Shown: piece after piece, positions 25,147 to 32,193 of the stretch
How positions within the stretch are numbered: position 1 is the first letter of the stretch
How the letters are laid out: every line of letters begins with the position of its first letter
Source of the DNA: Cyanobacteria bacterium OH_CDB_20
GTDB taxonomy: Bacteria > Cyanobacteriota > Vampirovibrionia > Gastranaerophilales > Gastranaerophilaceae
Assembly (NCBI GenBank): GCA_023415935.1
Contig: JAEZIX010000062.1
Location: forward strand, 17,846-81,845
DNA: 64,000 nucleotides
Direction: 5' to 3'
Made by a program: the position numbers and the translations under genes
Notes under the pieces: model-generated
The model's database searches: none
The model's input: the letters and a program-made list of their open reading frames with translations, nothing else
Told to the model about the DNA's origin: nothing

Positions 25147-26808
25147 CTAAGGTTTTTCTATCCAACTTTTTAAATTATCTATAACAGAGTCATCTTCTGC
25201 AAAAGCAATATCTGAGGACACATCATCGATTTTAGAGATAATATCTTGCATTACAGTTGCAGATTGAGGAATTTGTTGCTGTACTGCTTGCTGTTCAAGA
25301 AGTCCTTGCTGCATGATAGCTTGTTTCTCGATTAATTGTGCAGCTTTTAGATTTACATCTCTAAGTTGTTTCTCTTGCTCTTGGGATTTTGCTTTTAATT
25401 GCTCAAGTTCTTGTTTTTGCTTTTCCGCTGCTGCTCTAACTTTTTTAGAAACAACTGAGAATCCGAAACCAAGCCCTACTAAAAGTAACGCAATTGCTAT
25501 CCACCAAGGGTTACCTGTTTGCTCTGGTTTAGGCAAATTAACAGGTCTATCTGAAGCTAAATATGGGTCTATTGAATCAGAGTATGCTATAGAAACACTT
25601 TCTGGGTTTACCTTTGGAGAAGCAGATCTTGCAACAAGTGCTTTCAAGTCTTCTTCAGTCATATTTGCAGGAACAGCCGCTTCGTCGATTGTAAGAGCAA
25701 TTGTAATTTCTTCGATTATACCCGGCTTAATAAATTCATTTATCTGAGTCTTTGAAACTCCATACTGAGTTTCTTTTGCGCTTCTTGAATAACTTCTATT
25801 TTGAGAAGAATCACTACCTGTTGCTGGAAGTCCATTTGGCAAGTAAACACTAACAGCATTTAAGCCTTTATTAGAATCCTGAGTAGAGTCTCCCAACCCT
25901 TCGGTGAAAGATTGTTCAGACACGGAGGTTTTCTGCGTAGGGTCATATACAATACTTGTTTTTTCAATTGGAACCTGCCTCAAGAAAGTACTAACCGTAA
26001 CAACATAATTACCTTTGCCTAAAAGCCTATCAAGCTGAGTTGCAACTTTACTTTGCATATACTGATCATTTTCTTCAATTCGAGAAAGCTGGTCATCAGT
26101 TGAGTTTATTAAACTATGATAAACATTTCCATTTGTATCTGTAATTGAAATATTTTCGGTTTCAAGACCTGTAATACTTCCAAGTAGTAGGTTTTCAATA
26201 GCTTTTACTTTGCTTTGATCAAGTTTTGTTCCAGATGGAATAACAACTTGAACTGTTGCTGTAATAGGTTTTTTATCCGCAGTAAACATTGTTTGTTCAG
26301 GAATTGATATAAAAACTGAAGCATTTTCAATTGAATCAATTTTTCTAATAAGCCTTGATAACTCACCATTTATTGCACGTGAAAGTCTAATTCTCTTATC
26401 TTCTTTTGTGGAAGTAAAATCACCCTTATCGAAAATTTCAAGACCAACGTATTGGTCCATTAAACCGCTTTGGACAATTGTCAACAATGCTCTGTCTCTT
26501 TGGGACTGAGTATAAGTTTTTCCTCTAAGAATGATATCAGACTTAGTACCGTTAGGGACACGTTCAGCTACAATTCCTTCTCTAGCTAGTAAAGATTGTA
26601 TTTCGAGCGCTTTCCCTAAATTATCAGTCGTTAAAAGTGTTGCATTCTCAGGTAGAACCTTTTCTTGCTCTGCTTTTGGTTTCGAGTTATTAGAACTTAC
26701 AGAAGTAACAATTCCAACAGTAATCATGAGCGCAAATAAAGCAATAACCACACCAATTACCGCATACAAAACAGTTTTATTTTTGAGTAATTCTTTAATT
26801 TTTTCCAT
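25147..26808 (-). CDS. fliF: Flagellar MS-ring protein FliF
   Basis: A 553-residue membrane ring protein that nucleates assembly of the basal body. There is an N-terminal helix (TVLYAVIGVVIALFALMITVG), the YscJ/FliF ring-building domains (LLTTDNLGKALEIQSLLAREGI; ISIPEQTMFTADKKPITATVQV; ARVTVS-like LGKGNYVVTVSTFL), a Ser/Gln-rich beta-collar insert, and a second membrane helix (WWIAIALLLVGLGFGFSVV). The last residues, VIDNLKSWIEKP, fit the FliG-binding tail that normally reads VxxxLRxWL. So FliF keeps its FliG contact even though the neighbouring FliG-like protein is atypical. It lies 15 bases before the fliG-like gene. Confidence 0.93.
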   Translation of the reverse strand: MEKIKELLKNKTVLYAVIGVVIALFALMITVGIVTSVSSNNSKPKAEQEKVLPENATLLTTDNLGKALEIQSLLAREGIVAERVPNGTKSDIILRGKTYTQSQRDRALLTIVQSGLMDQYVGLEIFDKGDFTSTKEDKRIRLSRAINGELSRLIRKIDSIENASVFISIPEQTMFTADKKPITATVQVVIPSGTKLDQSKVKAIENLLLGSITGLETENISITDTNGNVYHSLINSTDDQLSRIEENDQYMQSKVATQLDRLLGKGNYVVTVSTFLRQVPIEKTSIVYDPTQKTSVSEQSFTEGLGDSTQDSNKGLNAVSVYLPNGLPATGSDSSQNRSYSRSAKETQYGVSKTQINEFIKPGIIEEITIALTIDEAAVPANMTEEDLKALVARSASPKVNPESVSIAYSDSIDPYLASDRPVNLPKPEQTGNPWWIAIALLLVGLGFGFSVVSKKVRAAAEKQKQELEQLKAKSQEQEKQLRDVNLKAAQLIEKQAIMQQGLLEQQAVQQQIPQSATVMQDIISKIDDVSSDIAFAEDDSVIDNLKSWIEKP

Positions 26809-26857
26809 AAACCCTAATAATTCCCTATCTATAAAAGATTATACTACAATTTGTATA

Positions 26858-27196
26858 CTATATTGAAATTTGCATAATTTTTTCATACGATTGGAGGACT
26901 TTTGATGTAACTTGAGTAGCGAGGTTAATTCCAATTTCAGCTTTTGAAACAGCCGCCATTATATCGTGAACATCAACGTTTTGGTTGCCCATTAAATGGT
27001 CCTTCAAAAGTTCATCAGGCTTGTTTGCTTCTTGATTTAAATTTTCTACTAAACCTGACATCACCGATTTAAAATTCGTAGTTTCAGGCTGCTCGATAGA
27101 TGGCATGCGCATGCCTTGAACACCTGTATCTGTAAATTTAGAAGATTCAATCCTTCCAAACATATCAATATTGGGTACTAATTTTTCATTAAGCAT
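26858..27196 (-). CDS. fliE: Flagellar hook-basal body protein FliE
   Basis: A 112-residue rod-base adaptor that joins the MS ring and export gate to the proximal rod. The C-terminal two thirds show the family pattern NFKSVMSGLVENLNQEANKPDELL, VDVHDIMAAVSKAEIGINLATQV and a final VLQSYEKIMQISI. The N-terminus is a variable stretch rich in Met and Pro. AAGGA precedes the start. It lies between the lytic transglycosylase and fliF genes, as is common for flgB-flgC-fliE clusters. Confidence 0.93.
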   Translation of the reverse strand: MLNEKLVPNIDMFGRIESSKFTDTGVQGMRMPSIEQPETTNFKSVMSGLVENLNQEANKPDELLKDHLMGNQNVDVHDIMAAVSKAEIGINLATQVTSKVLQSYEKIMQISI

Positions 27197-27209
27197 AATT
27201 TTATATTCC

Positions 27210-27836
27210 TTATCCTAAGTAATTTGCTAAAATTGATTTTACATAATTTTGTGTTTCTTTAAACGGAGGAACACCGCCGTATTTATCAACATTTCCTGAG
27301 CCTGCATTATAAGAAGCAAGCGCAAGAATCAAGTTACCATTATATTTTTCAAGTTTTGCCTTAATATATTTAACTCCACCTTCTATATTTTGGATTGGAT
27401 CGTATGGATTTTTAACACCAAGACCTTTTGCTGTTCCAGGCATCAGCTGCATTAAGCCCATTGCCCCACAGTGAGAAGTTGCATTAGGGTTAAAACCTGA
27501 CTCTTGTTTTACAATTGCCTGAATTAGCTTTTCATCTACACCGTATTTTTGAGAAACTTTTGATATAATATCTAAAATTCTTGCTTTAGAAACTTTTCCA
27601 ACAGTCGTTGGTTCAGAAGCTGCTACGATTTCTTCCTGATTAACAACTTTGAATCTTGATTCGTTTACGTTAGATGATTTTAATACCTCAGCAAACTTTT
27701 CTACTGATGAATCAGAAGGATTTTCAAGATTTGACTTGTTAATTCCCGCAACATAATTTTTGAGCTCAACAATTCTTTGAACTGCCGCATCTTTACCGCT
27801 TGTATTTATCAAATTCTGAATATTTTGTGAAAACAT
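27210..27836 (-). CDS. SLT-type lytic transglycosylase of the basal-body operon
   Basis: A 208-residue muramidase-fold enzyme that opens peptidoglycan, likely for passage of the rod. The catalytic Glu is in AIVKQESGFNPNATS; the SLT motifs GAMGLMQLMPGTAKGLGV, DPIQNIEGGVKYIK and LALASYNAGSGNVDKYGG follow. There is no signal peptide, so it is probably exported by the flagellar-type system itself, as for FlgJ and other rod-associated hydrolases. It sits between flgC and fliE, taking the place of a FlgJ muramidase. The first 80 residues are a helical region without a known match. Confidence 0.9.
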   Translation of the reverse strand: MFSQNIQNLINTSGKDAAVQRIVELKNYVAGINKSNLENPSDSSVEKFAEVLKSSNVNESRFKVVNQEEIVAASEPTTVGKVSKARILDIISKVSQKYGVDEKLIQAIVKQESGFNPNATSHCGAMGLMQLMPGTAKGLGVKNPYDPIQNIEGGVKYIKAKLEKYNGNLILALASYNAGSGNVDKYGGVPPFKETQNYVKSILANYLG

Positions 27837-27882
27837 TTTTAACTTAACTTCCCTTAATCAACAACCCTAAATATGTATATTA

Positions 27883-28329
27883 TTAACCTTGTCCTATGTT
27901 AGCTGCCCTTTCTGCCATAGTTTTTGAGATATTCAATACAGCCAAACTGGCTTCATAAGCTCTTTGAGCCATAGAGGCATCTGCTATTTCAACCATCGGA
28001 TTAACGTTAGATGTTCTAATATATCCATTTTTATCAGCATCAGGATGCCCCGGACGGTAAATTCTATCCCCTAAAGTTGGATCTTCAACAACTCCTGTAA
28101 GAGCAACACCACCTTGGAGAAAAGGAATCGTACCAACTCCAAATACATCTTCTTTCATGTTATTTAAAACACCTGCGAACGAAACATCGTCAGTTGCATT
28201 AATTACAGCAATTTTTCTTACGTAATTAGGAGTATCAAGGTTTGCAATGTTTTTTGCAGCAATATCAAGCCTTTTCCCGTGTACGTAAAGACCTTTTGTT
28301 CCGATATCAAAAGCATTCATTATACTCAT
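27883..28329 (-). CDS. flgC: Flagellar proximal rod protein FlgC
   Basis: A 148-residue axial rod protein. The N-terminal signature of rod proteins is present (AFDIGTKGLYVHGKRLDIAAKNIANLDTPNY) and the C-terminus has the family ending SNVNPMVEIADASMAQRAYEASLAVLNISKTMAE, which forms the coiled coil of the rod core. Only two bases separate it from flgB. It depends on flagellar-type export rather than a signal peptide. Confidence 0.95.
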   Translation of the reverse strand: MSIMNAFDIGTKGLYVHGKRLDIAAKNIANLDTPNYVRKIAVINATDDVSFAGVLNNMKEDVFGVGTIPFLQGGVALTGVVEDPTLGDRIYRPGHPDADKNGYIRTSNVNPMVEIADASMAQRAYEASLAVLNISKTMAERAANIGQG

Positions 28330-28331
28330 AA

Positions 28332-28679
28332 TTAGCTACCTACTGTTATTACCTTTTTCATTTCATTAATTAAAGCTGTTAATCTTCTTGTTGCCACCGT
28401 ATAAATGATTGAATTTTTTTGCATTTGAGCAAGTTCTGATGCAACATTTATTGGACCTTGCTCACACTCTTGAATAACTGCAGAAGGTCCCAATTTTGAT
28501 GATAATTTTGTCTCAAGAGGGCTGTTAATTGAACCCAAATACTGACTGAAATTAACATCTTTTCTTACATATCCAGGAGTATCGACATTTGTAATATTAG
28601 AACCGATAGCTCTTTGTTTTTGAGCTACCAAGTCTAAAACTAAATTTACTTTTCCAAAAGAATCATTCGGAGTATACAT
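28332..28679 (-). CDS. flgB: Flagellar proximal rod protein FlgB
   Basis: A 115-residue rod protein, the first axial subunit to build on FliE. The N-terminal motif VAQKQRAIGSNITNVDTPGYVRKDV and the C-terminal helix ELAQMQKNSIIYTVATRRLTALINEMK are typical. The start ATG has AAGGG eight bases upstream; a GTG one codon earlier is less likely. It overlaps nothing and is directly followed by flgC. Confidence 0.95.
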   Translation of the reverse strand: MYTPNDSFGKVNLVLDLVAQKQRAIGSNITNVDTPGYVRKDVNFSQYLGSINSPLETKLSSKLGPSAVIQECEQGPINVASELAQMQKNSIIYTVATRRLTALINEMKKVITVGS

Positions 28680-28700
28680 CACTTCAACCCTTTATTTATT

Positions 28701-29417
28701 TTATTGATTTAAATTTATTGACTTATTATACATGTCATCAATGGCTTTCATCAGTTTGAAACTTGCAAGCATTGAAGCATTCAGCCTCATTACTTCGTTA
28801 ACCTGGTCATACATATTTACATTTGAATATTCAAGATACCCCTGTTTAACTTTTTTGTGGTCTTTAATTAAAATAGGTTCTCCAGATTCAGCAGTAACAA
28901 GATATTTGTTGTTGTCAGAAGATTTTAGACCTTCTGGATTTTGGAAATTAACAATTGGTATTGTACCTACAACTTCTTCTTTTCCAGTAGAAGCATCTTT
29001 TATTACAGCAACATCACCGTTTGGCTTTATGTTTAAATAATCGTAATTTGCAGGAAGTTTTATACCGTCACCCACAAGGCACTCGTCGTTAGTGACAATA
29101 TATCCGTTAGCATCTACTTTAAAGCTGCCTTCTCTTGTATAAGTTACATCTCCTGTTTTAGAAGTAACAGGAATAAACCCGATACCATCAAGAGCAATAT
29201 CTAAAGATTTATCAGTTCTTCTTGCAGAGCCAACTTGATAATCTTTTCTTAACACGCCATTTAGATATCCGTTTTCATCTAAAATTTGCTCAAAACGAAC
29301 AGCTTTATAACCTGTGGTGTTATAATTTGCAACATTTGAAGTAACATAACCCAATTTTTCAAACTGGGTGTTTGCATTTATTATATTTCTTCTAATTAAA
29401 CCTTGAAATGATGACAT
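28701..29417 (-). CDS. flgG: Flagellar rod protein of the FlgF/FlgG family (second copy)
   Basis: A 238-residue rod protein. The N-terminus has the rod motif TQFEKLGYVTSNVANYNTTGYKAVRFEQI, the middle has the FlgG/FlgE core (DIALDGIGFIPVTSKTGDVTYTREGSFKVDANGYIVT), and the C-terminus has GYLEYSNVNMYDQVNEVMRLNASMLASFKLMKAID. Slightly shorter than the typical 260-residue FlgG. Which of the two adjacent paralogues is FlgG and which is FlgF cannot be settled by eye; the TxxGxGFF motif is partly degenerate (GIGFIPV). Assigned the FlgG name by position nearest flgB and by its TREGSF motif. Confidence 0.82.
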   Translation of the reverse strand: MSSFQGLIRRNIINANTQFEKLGYVTSNVANYNTTGYKAVRFEQILDENGYLNGVLRKDYQVGSARRTDKSLDIALDGIGFIPVTSKTGDVTYTREGSFKVDANGYIVTNDECLVGDGIKLPANYDYLNIKPNGDVAVIKDASTGKEEVVGTIPIVNFQNPEGLKSSDNNKYLVTAESGEPILIKDHKKVKQGYLEYSNVNMYDQVNEVMRLNASMLASFKLMKAIDDMYNKSINLNQ

Positions 29418-29432
29418 TATCTACCTCATTTA

Positions 29433-30125
29433 TTAACTGCTAAGTTTTGAAATTGTTGTTGAAAGTAATGAAGACTGCATTTGGAAGAGAACTCTGTTTG
29501 CCTCAAAATTTCTTTTAACAGGTATTGCCTGTAAAAATTCTTGCTCAATTGAAACATTTGAAAATTCATTGAACCCTTGTCTTATGTTAGGGGCAAGAAC
29601 TGCAACCCCTTCGTTTGTAACAACAGAAATAGTTGAAACATAATCAAGTTTTCTTGTTTTAGCATTAAAGACCCTTACATTTCCATCTAAATCAATTTTT
29701 ATATCGTCGAGTTTTTCCGGCACAATTGGAAGTTTTATAGGCGTACCGTCATTTGCCAATACTTTTTCATTTTCAAGACTAAGGAGATTGCCTTGTTTAT
29801 CAAGTTTAAATCTTCCATCACGTGAAAGTTTTATACCGCCTTTTCCTGCAACCTGAAAATAGCCTTTATTTGCAATTGCTAAATCTAATGGATTTTCAGT
29901 CATCAAAAGTCTTCCTACTGAATCATCAACAGCTGAAGAAAGCCCATGAACTCCTATATACTCAGAAAAAGAAGATACGACAGGATCTTTTCTTTGGTAA
30001 CCAACCTTATCAAACCCATTAACATTTTCACTTGCGATAGCCATGAGTTCAGTCTGAAGATGCATGGCTCTAAGGTTACAAGTCATACCATTATCAATGT
30101 AATTTAAACCGCCCTTTAAAAGCAT
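29433..30125 (-). CDS. Flagellar rod protein of the FlgF/FlgG family (first gene of operon)
   Basis: A 230-residue FlgF/FlgG-type rod protein. MHLQTELMAIASENVNGFDKVGYQRKD is the rod N-terminal motif, DLAIANKGYFQVAGKGGIKLSRDGRFKLDKQGNLL is the conserved core, and the C-terminus has the helix VSIEQEFLQAIPVKRNFEANRVLFQMQSSLLS. The chosen start has AAGGG seven bases upstream, whereas an upstream ATG at 30140 does not. It is the first gene behind a sigma70-like promoter. It may be FlgF, completing a distal rod together with the next gene. Confidence 0.82.
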   Translation of the reverse strand: MLLKGGLNYIDNGMTCNLRAMHLQTELMAIASENVNGFDKVGYQRKDPVVSSFSEYIGVHGLSSAVDDSVGRLLMTENPLDLAIANKGYFQVAGKGGIKLSRDGRFKLDKQGNLLSLENEKVLANDGTPIKLPIVPEKLDDIKIDLDGNVRVFNAKTRKLDYVSTISVVTNEGVAVLAPNIRQGFNEFSNVSIEQEFLQAIPVKRNFEANRVLFQMQSSLLSTTISKLSS

Positions 30126-30155
30126 ACAGTTACCCTTCATACTAATACATGTTTC

Positions 30156-30183
30156 TTTATAATGATATAAAATTAGAAGTCAA
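30156..30183 (-). promoter_or_regulatory. Sigma70-like promoter of the flagellar-type operon
   Basis: On the minus strand, TTGACT (30183-30178), a 16-base spacer, then TATAAA (30161-30156); predicted start near 30149. Both boxes match five of six consensus bases. The operon thus appears to be read by the housekeeping sigma factor; no sigma28 (TAAA..GCCGATAA) or sigma54 (GG..GC) promoter is seen there. Confidence 0.7.
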
Positions 30184-30304
30184 AATAAATCCTCTAATAG
30201 TTATAACTCAATTCTTTTTATTGTAATGATTTCAACTAAATAGTGTATATTTAAGATAAAAATTTTTATTGTATGCTAAAATGAAAATGAGGAGCAACTT
30301 TTGT

Positions 30305-30784
30305 ATGAGAATGAGATGGTATGATAGGGATCAAACAGTAAGTCTTGCCATGAGTATTATTAAAAACTCAAATGAAAAGGCACAACTGAGAGTCGCTAAA
30401 TTAATAGTAAGAAAACTGAATGAATTTGGAGTAACAAAAAACTACACAATTTTCCAAAGATTCGAAGGTTTTATAAAAAGATGGTATGACGAAAATGACG
30501 AGCTTTTTGAATCATTTGAAGCACTAAAAGCAGCTCCGAGAAAAATACAAAAAGAAATAGCTCTTGAAATCATTAATTTCTTACATGAACTTGAAGCTCA
30601 AGAAGCAAAACAATTAAAAGATTCAATTTCAATTGATGAAATTTCAACAACACCTGTAAAAGAAGAAATCACTACAACTGAAACTAGTAACACACCTGTC
30701 ATAGTAAGTAATACAACTCTTTTAATTAATAGTGATGATGATATGGAAGAGAATATAGAAAAAGATGCAGAAAACGCTACATAA
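30305..30784 (+). CDS. RWYD-repeat helical protein with acidic tail (family member 1)
   Basis: A 159-residue protein starting MRMRWYDRDQTVSLAMSI. Two copies of a unit led by RWYDxx occur, at residues 4-40 and about 58-96; each is a helix starting with RWYD and followed by a second helix with Ala/Leu/Ile spacing. A Ser/Thr-rich acidic linker and tail follow. The same duplicated unit forms the 111-residue protein at 55834. The start has GAGGAG ten bases upstream. Its last bases overlap the spoIID-like gene, so they are co-translated. No known family; a small protein-binding scaffold is a fair guess. Confidence 0.75.
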   Translation: MRMRWYDRDQTVSLAMSIIKNSNEKAQLRVAKLIVRKLNEFGVTKNYTIFQRFEGFIKRWYDENDELFESFEALKAAPRKIQKEIALEIINFLHELEAQEAKQLKDSISIDEISTTPVKEEITTTETSNTPVIVSNTTLLINSDDDMEENIEKDAENAT

Positions 30785-31652
30785 TATTGTATTTTTACTA
30801 CTATTGCTGACCTTTTCAATATTAACGCAGTCAAGAGCCGAAGCGCTAAAAGTCGGACTTGTTGAGGGGGCTTCTCAAACTTATATTGCTTCATCAACTG
30901 ATGCAATAATCACAAACGCCCATACAAATAAAATAATTTGTAGACTTGACGGTATGAAATTCTACACATTAAAAGCACATCCTAATACAATTGGAATAGT
31001 GATAAGTGGAAAAGAATATGACCTTGGCACAAACACATTGTCTGTAAAGTCAGAGAATGGATTTTTATCTACAAAAAAAAGGTGGTATAGAGGCGATTTT
31101 CTAATAAAAAATCAATCAAACACAATAACGATTATTAATAATGTGCAGTTAGAAGATTATTTAATGGGAGTTGTTCCTTCTGAAATGCCTTCAAAGTGGA
31201 ATGAAGAAGCCCTAAAAGCACAAGCAATTGCAGCAAGAAGCTACGCAATCGCAAATATGGGAAAACACGCAAGTAAAGGCTACGACCTAAAAGATAATAC
31301 CGAGGATCAAGTTTATGGTGGCGCAACATCAGAAACAGCCAAAACTAATAAAGTGGTAATGGATACTCAAGGTATTGTAGTAACATACGACCATAAAATC
31401 ATCCCTGCTTACTATCACGCAAGCGCAGGGGGGGTAACTAACAATTCCGGTGGTTTGTGGTATAAAGATCTGCCTTACCTTAAATCAGTGCCTGCATTTG
31501 ACGATGGGATAAAAAGAATGGGACATGGGGTCGGAATGAGTCAATACGGTGCAAATAATTTAGCTTCCCAAGGTTACAACGCATATCAAATCTTAAGTTA
31601 TTTTTACAATAATATTAAATTCGGAAAACTTAGTCTTGACTGGAGCTTATAA
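30765..31652 (+). CDS. SpoIID/LytB-domain peptidoglycan lytic enzyme
   Basis: A 295-residue exported protein with an N-terminal signal sequence (IVFLLLLLTFSILTQSRAEA). The SpoIID domain has the catalytic-Glu region YLMGVVPSEMPSKWNEEALKAQAIAARSYAIAN, then YDLKDNTEDQVYGG, and the metal/fold motif HASAGG, ending in MGHGVGMSQYGANNLASQGY. SpoIID is a lytic transglycosylase acting on denuded glycan in spore formers; its relatives in non-sporulating bacteria act in vegetative wall remodelling. It overlaps the RWYD gene by 20 bases. No other sporulation genes are in the window. Confidence 0.9.
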   Translation: MQKTLHNIVFLLLLLTFSILTQSRAEALKVGLVEGASQTYIASSTDAIITNAHTNKIICRLDGMKFYTLKAHPNTIGIVISGKEYDLGTNTLSVKSENGFLSTKKRWYRGDFLIKNQSNTITIINNVQLEDYLMGVVPSEMPSKWNEEALKAQAIAARSYAIANMGKHASKGYDLKDNTEDQVYGGATSETAKTNKVVMDTQGIVVTYDHKIIPAYYHASAGGVTNNSGGLWYKDLPYLKSVPAFDDGIKRMGHGVGMSQYGANNLASQGYNAYQILSYFYNNIKFGKLSLDWSL

Positions 31653-31755
31653 AAATAATCCTTTGTTTTCAATGCTTCCAGACATTTTATTTTTAAAAAC
31701 TAAGTATGCGTTTTAGCAATAATAACAATTTTAATAAGAAATTGTAACAAAATGC

Positions 31756-31783
31756 TTGCTAAAACTAGAAAAATAGGTATAAT
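31756..31783 (+). promoter_or_regulatory. Sigma70-like promoter of the HU gene
   Basis: TTGCTA at 31756-31761, 16-base spacer, perfect TATAAT at 31778-31783; start predicted near 31790, giving a leader of about 22 bases that contains GGGAGG. Confidence 0.75.
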
Positions 31784-31811
31784 AGCTCATGTAAACAAAA
31801 GGGAGGTTCTT

Positions 31812-32084
31812 ATGAACAAAGAAGAATTAGTAAAAGAAGTTGCTAAAAAAGCTAAAGTTTCACAAAAAGCTGCTGCTGATGTAATCGGTGCTACTATCGA
31901 TACAGTACAAAAAACAGTTTCTAAAGGCAAAAAAGTTACTTTAGTTGGCTTTGGTACTTTCGAAGCAAGAAAAAGAGCTGCTAGAACTGGCCGCAATCCA
32001 CAAACTGGCGCAACAATTAAAATTGCTGCAAAAACAGTTCCTGCATTCTCTGCTGGTAAAAAATTCAAAGAAATCGTTAAATAG
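31812..32084 (+). CDS. HU-type DNA-binding protein
   Basis: A 90-residue nucleoid protein of the HU/IHF family that bends and compacts DNA. Canonical motifs: MNKEELVKEVAKKAKVSQKAA at the N-terminus, KVTLVGFGTFEARKRAARTGRNPQTGATIKI (the beta-arm with the conserved RxGRNPxTG) and a C-terminal AFSAGKKFKEIVK. The start is fixed by GGGAGG six bases upstream and by the family's usual length; the longer frame upstream overlaps the promoter. It is monocistronic, with its own promoter and terminator, and its codon choice is typical of highly expressed genes. Confidence 0.96.
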   Translation: MNKEELVKEVAKKAKVSQKAAADVIGATIDTVQKTVSKGKKVTLVGFGTFEARKRAARTGRNPQTGATIKIAAKTVPAFSAGKKFKEIVK

Positions 32085-32109
32085 TTTTCTATTTAACTTT
32101 TTTTGTTTT

Positions 32110-32146
32110 AAGCCCCTTAGACCTATTGTTTAAAGGGCTTTTTTAT
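32110..32146 (+). terminator. Intrinsic terminator of the HU gene
   Basis: AAGCCC pairs with GGGCTT across a 19-base loop region with some inner pairing, followed by a T-run. It lies 26 bases after the HU stop codon. Confidence 0.8.
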
Positions 32147-32153
32147 TGCAAAT

Positions 32154-32186
32154 AAAATAGCTCTTCAGGAATTGAAGAGCTATTTT
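32154..32186. terminator. Perfect 13-bp hairpin terminator for the AAA+ gene
   Basis: AAAATAGCTCTTC pairs exactly with GAAGAGCTATTTT around a 7-base loop. It lies eight bases beyond the AAA+ stop codon on the minus strand; it can serve both strands, and together with the previous hairpin insulates HU from the convergent gene. Confidence 0.85.
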
Positions 32187-32193
32187 CCTTTTA

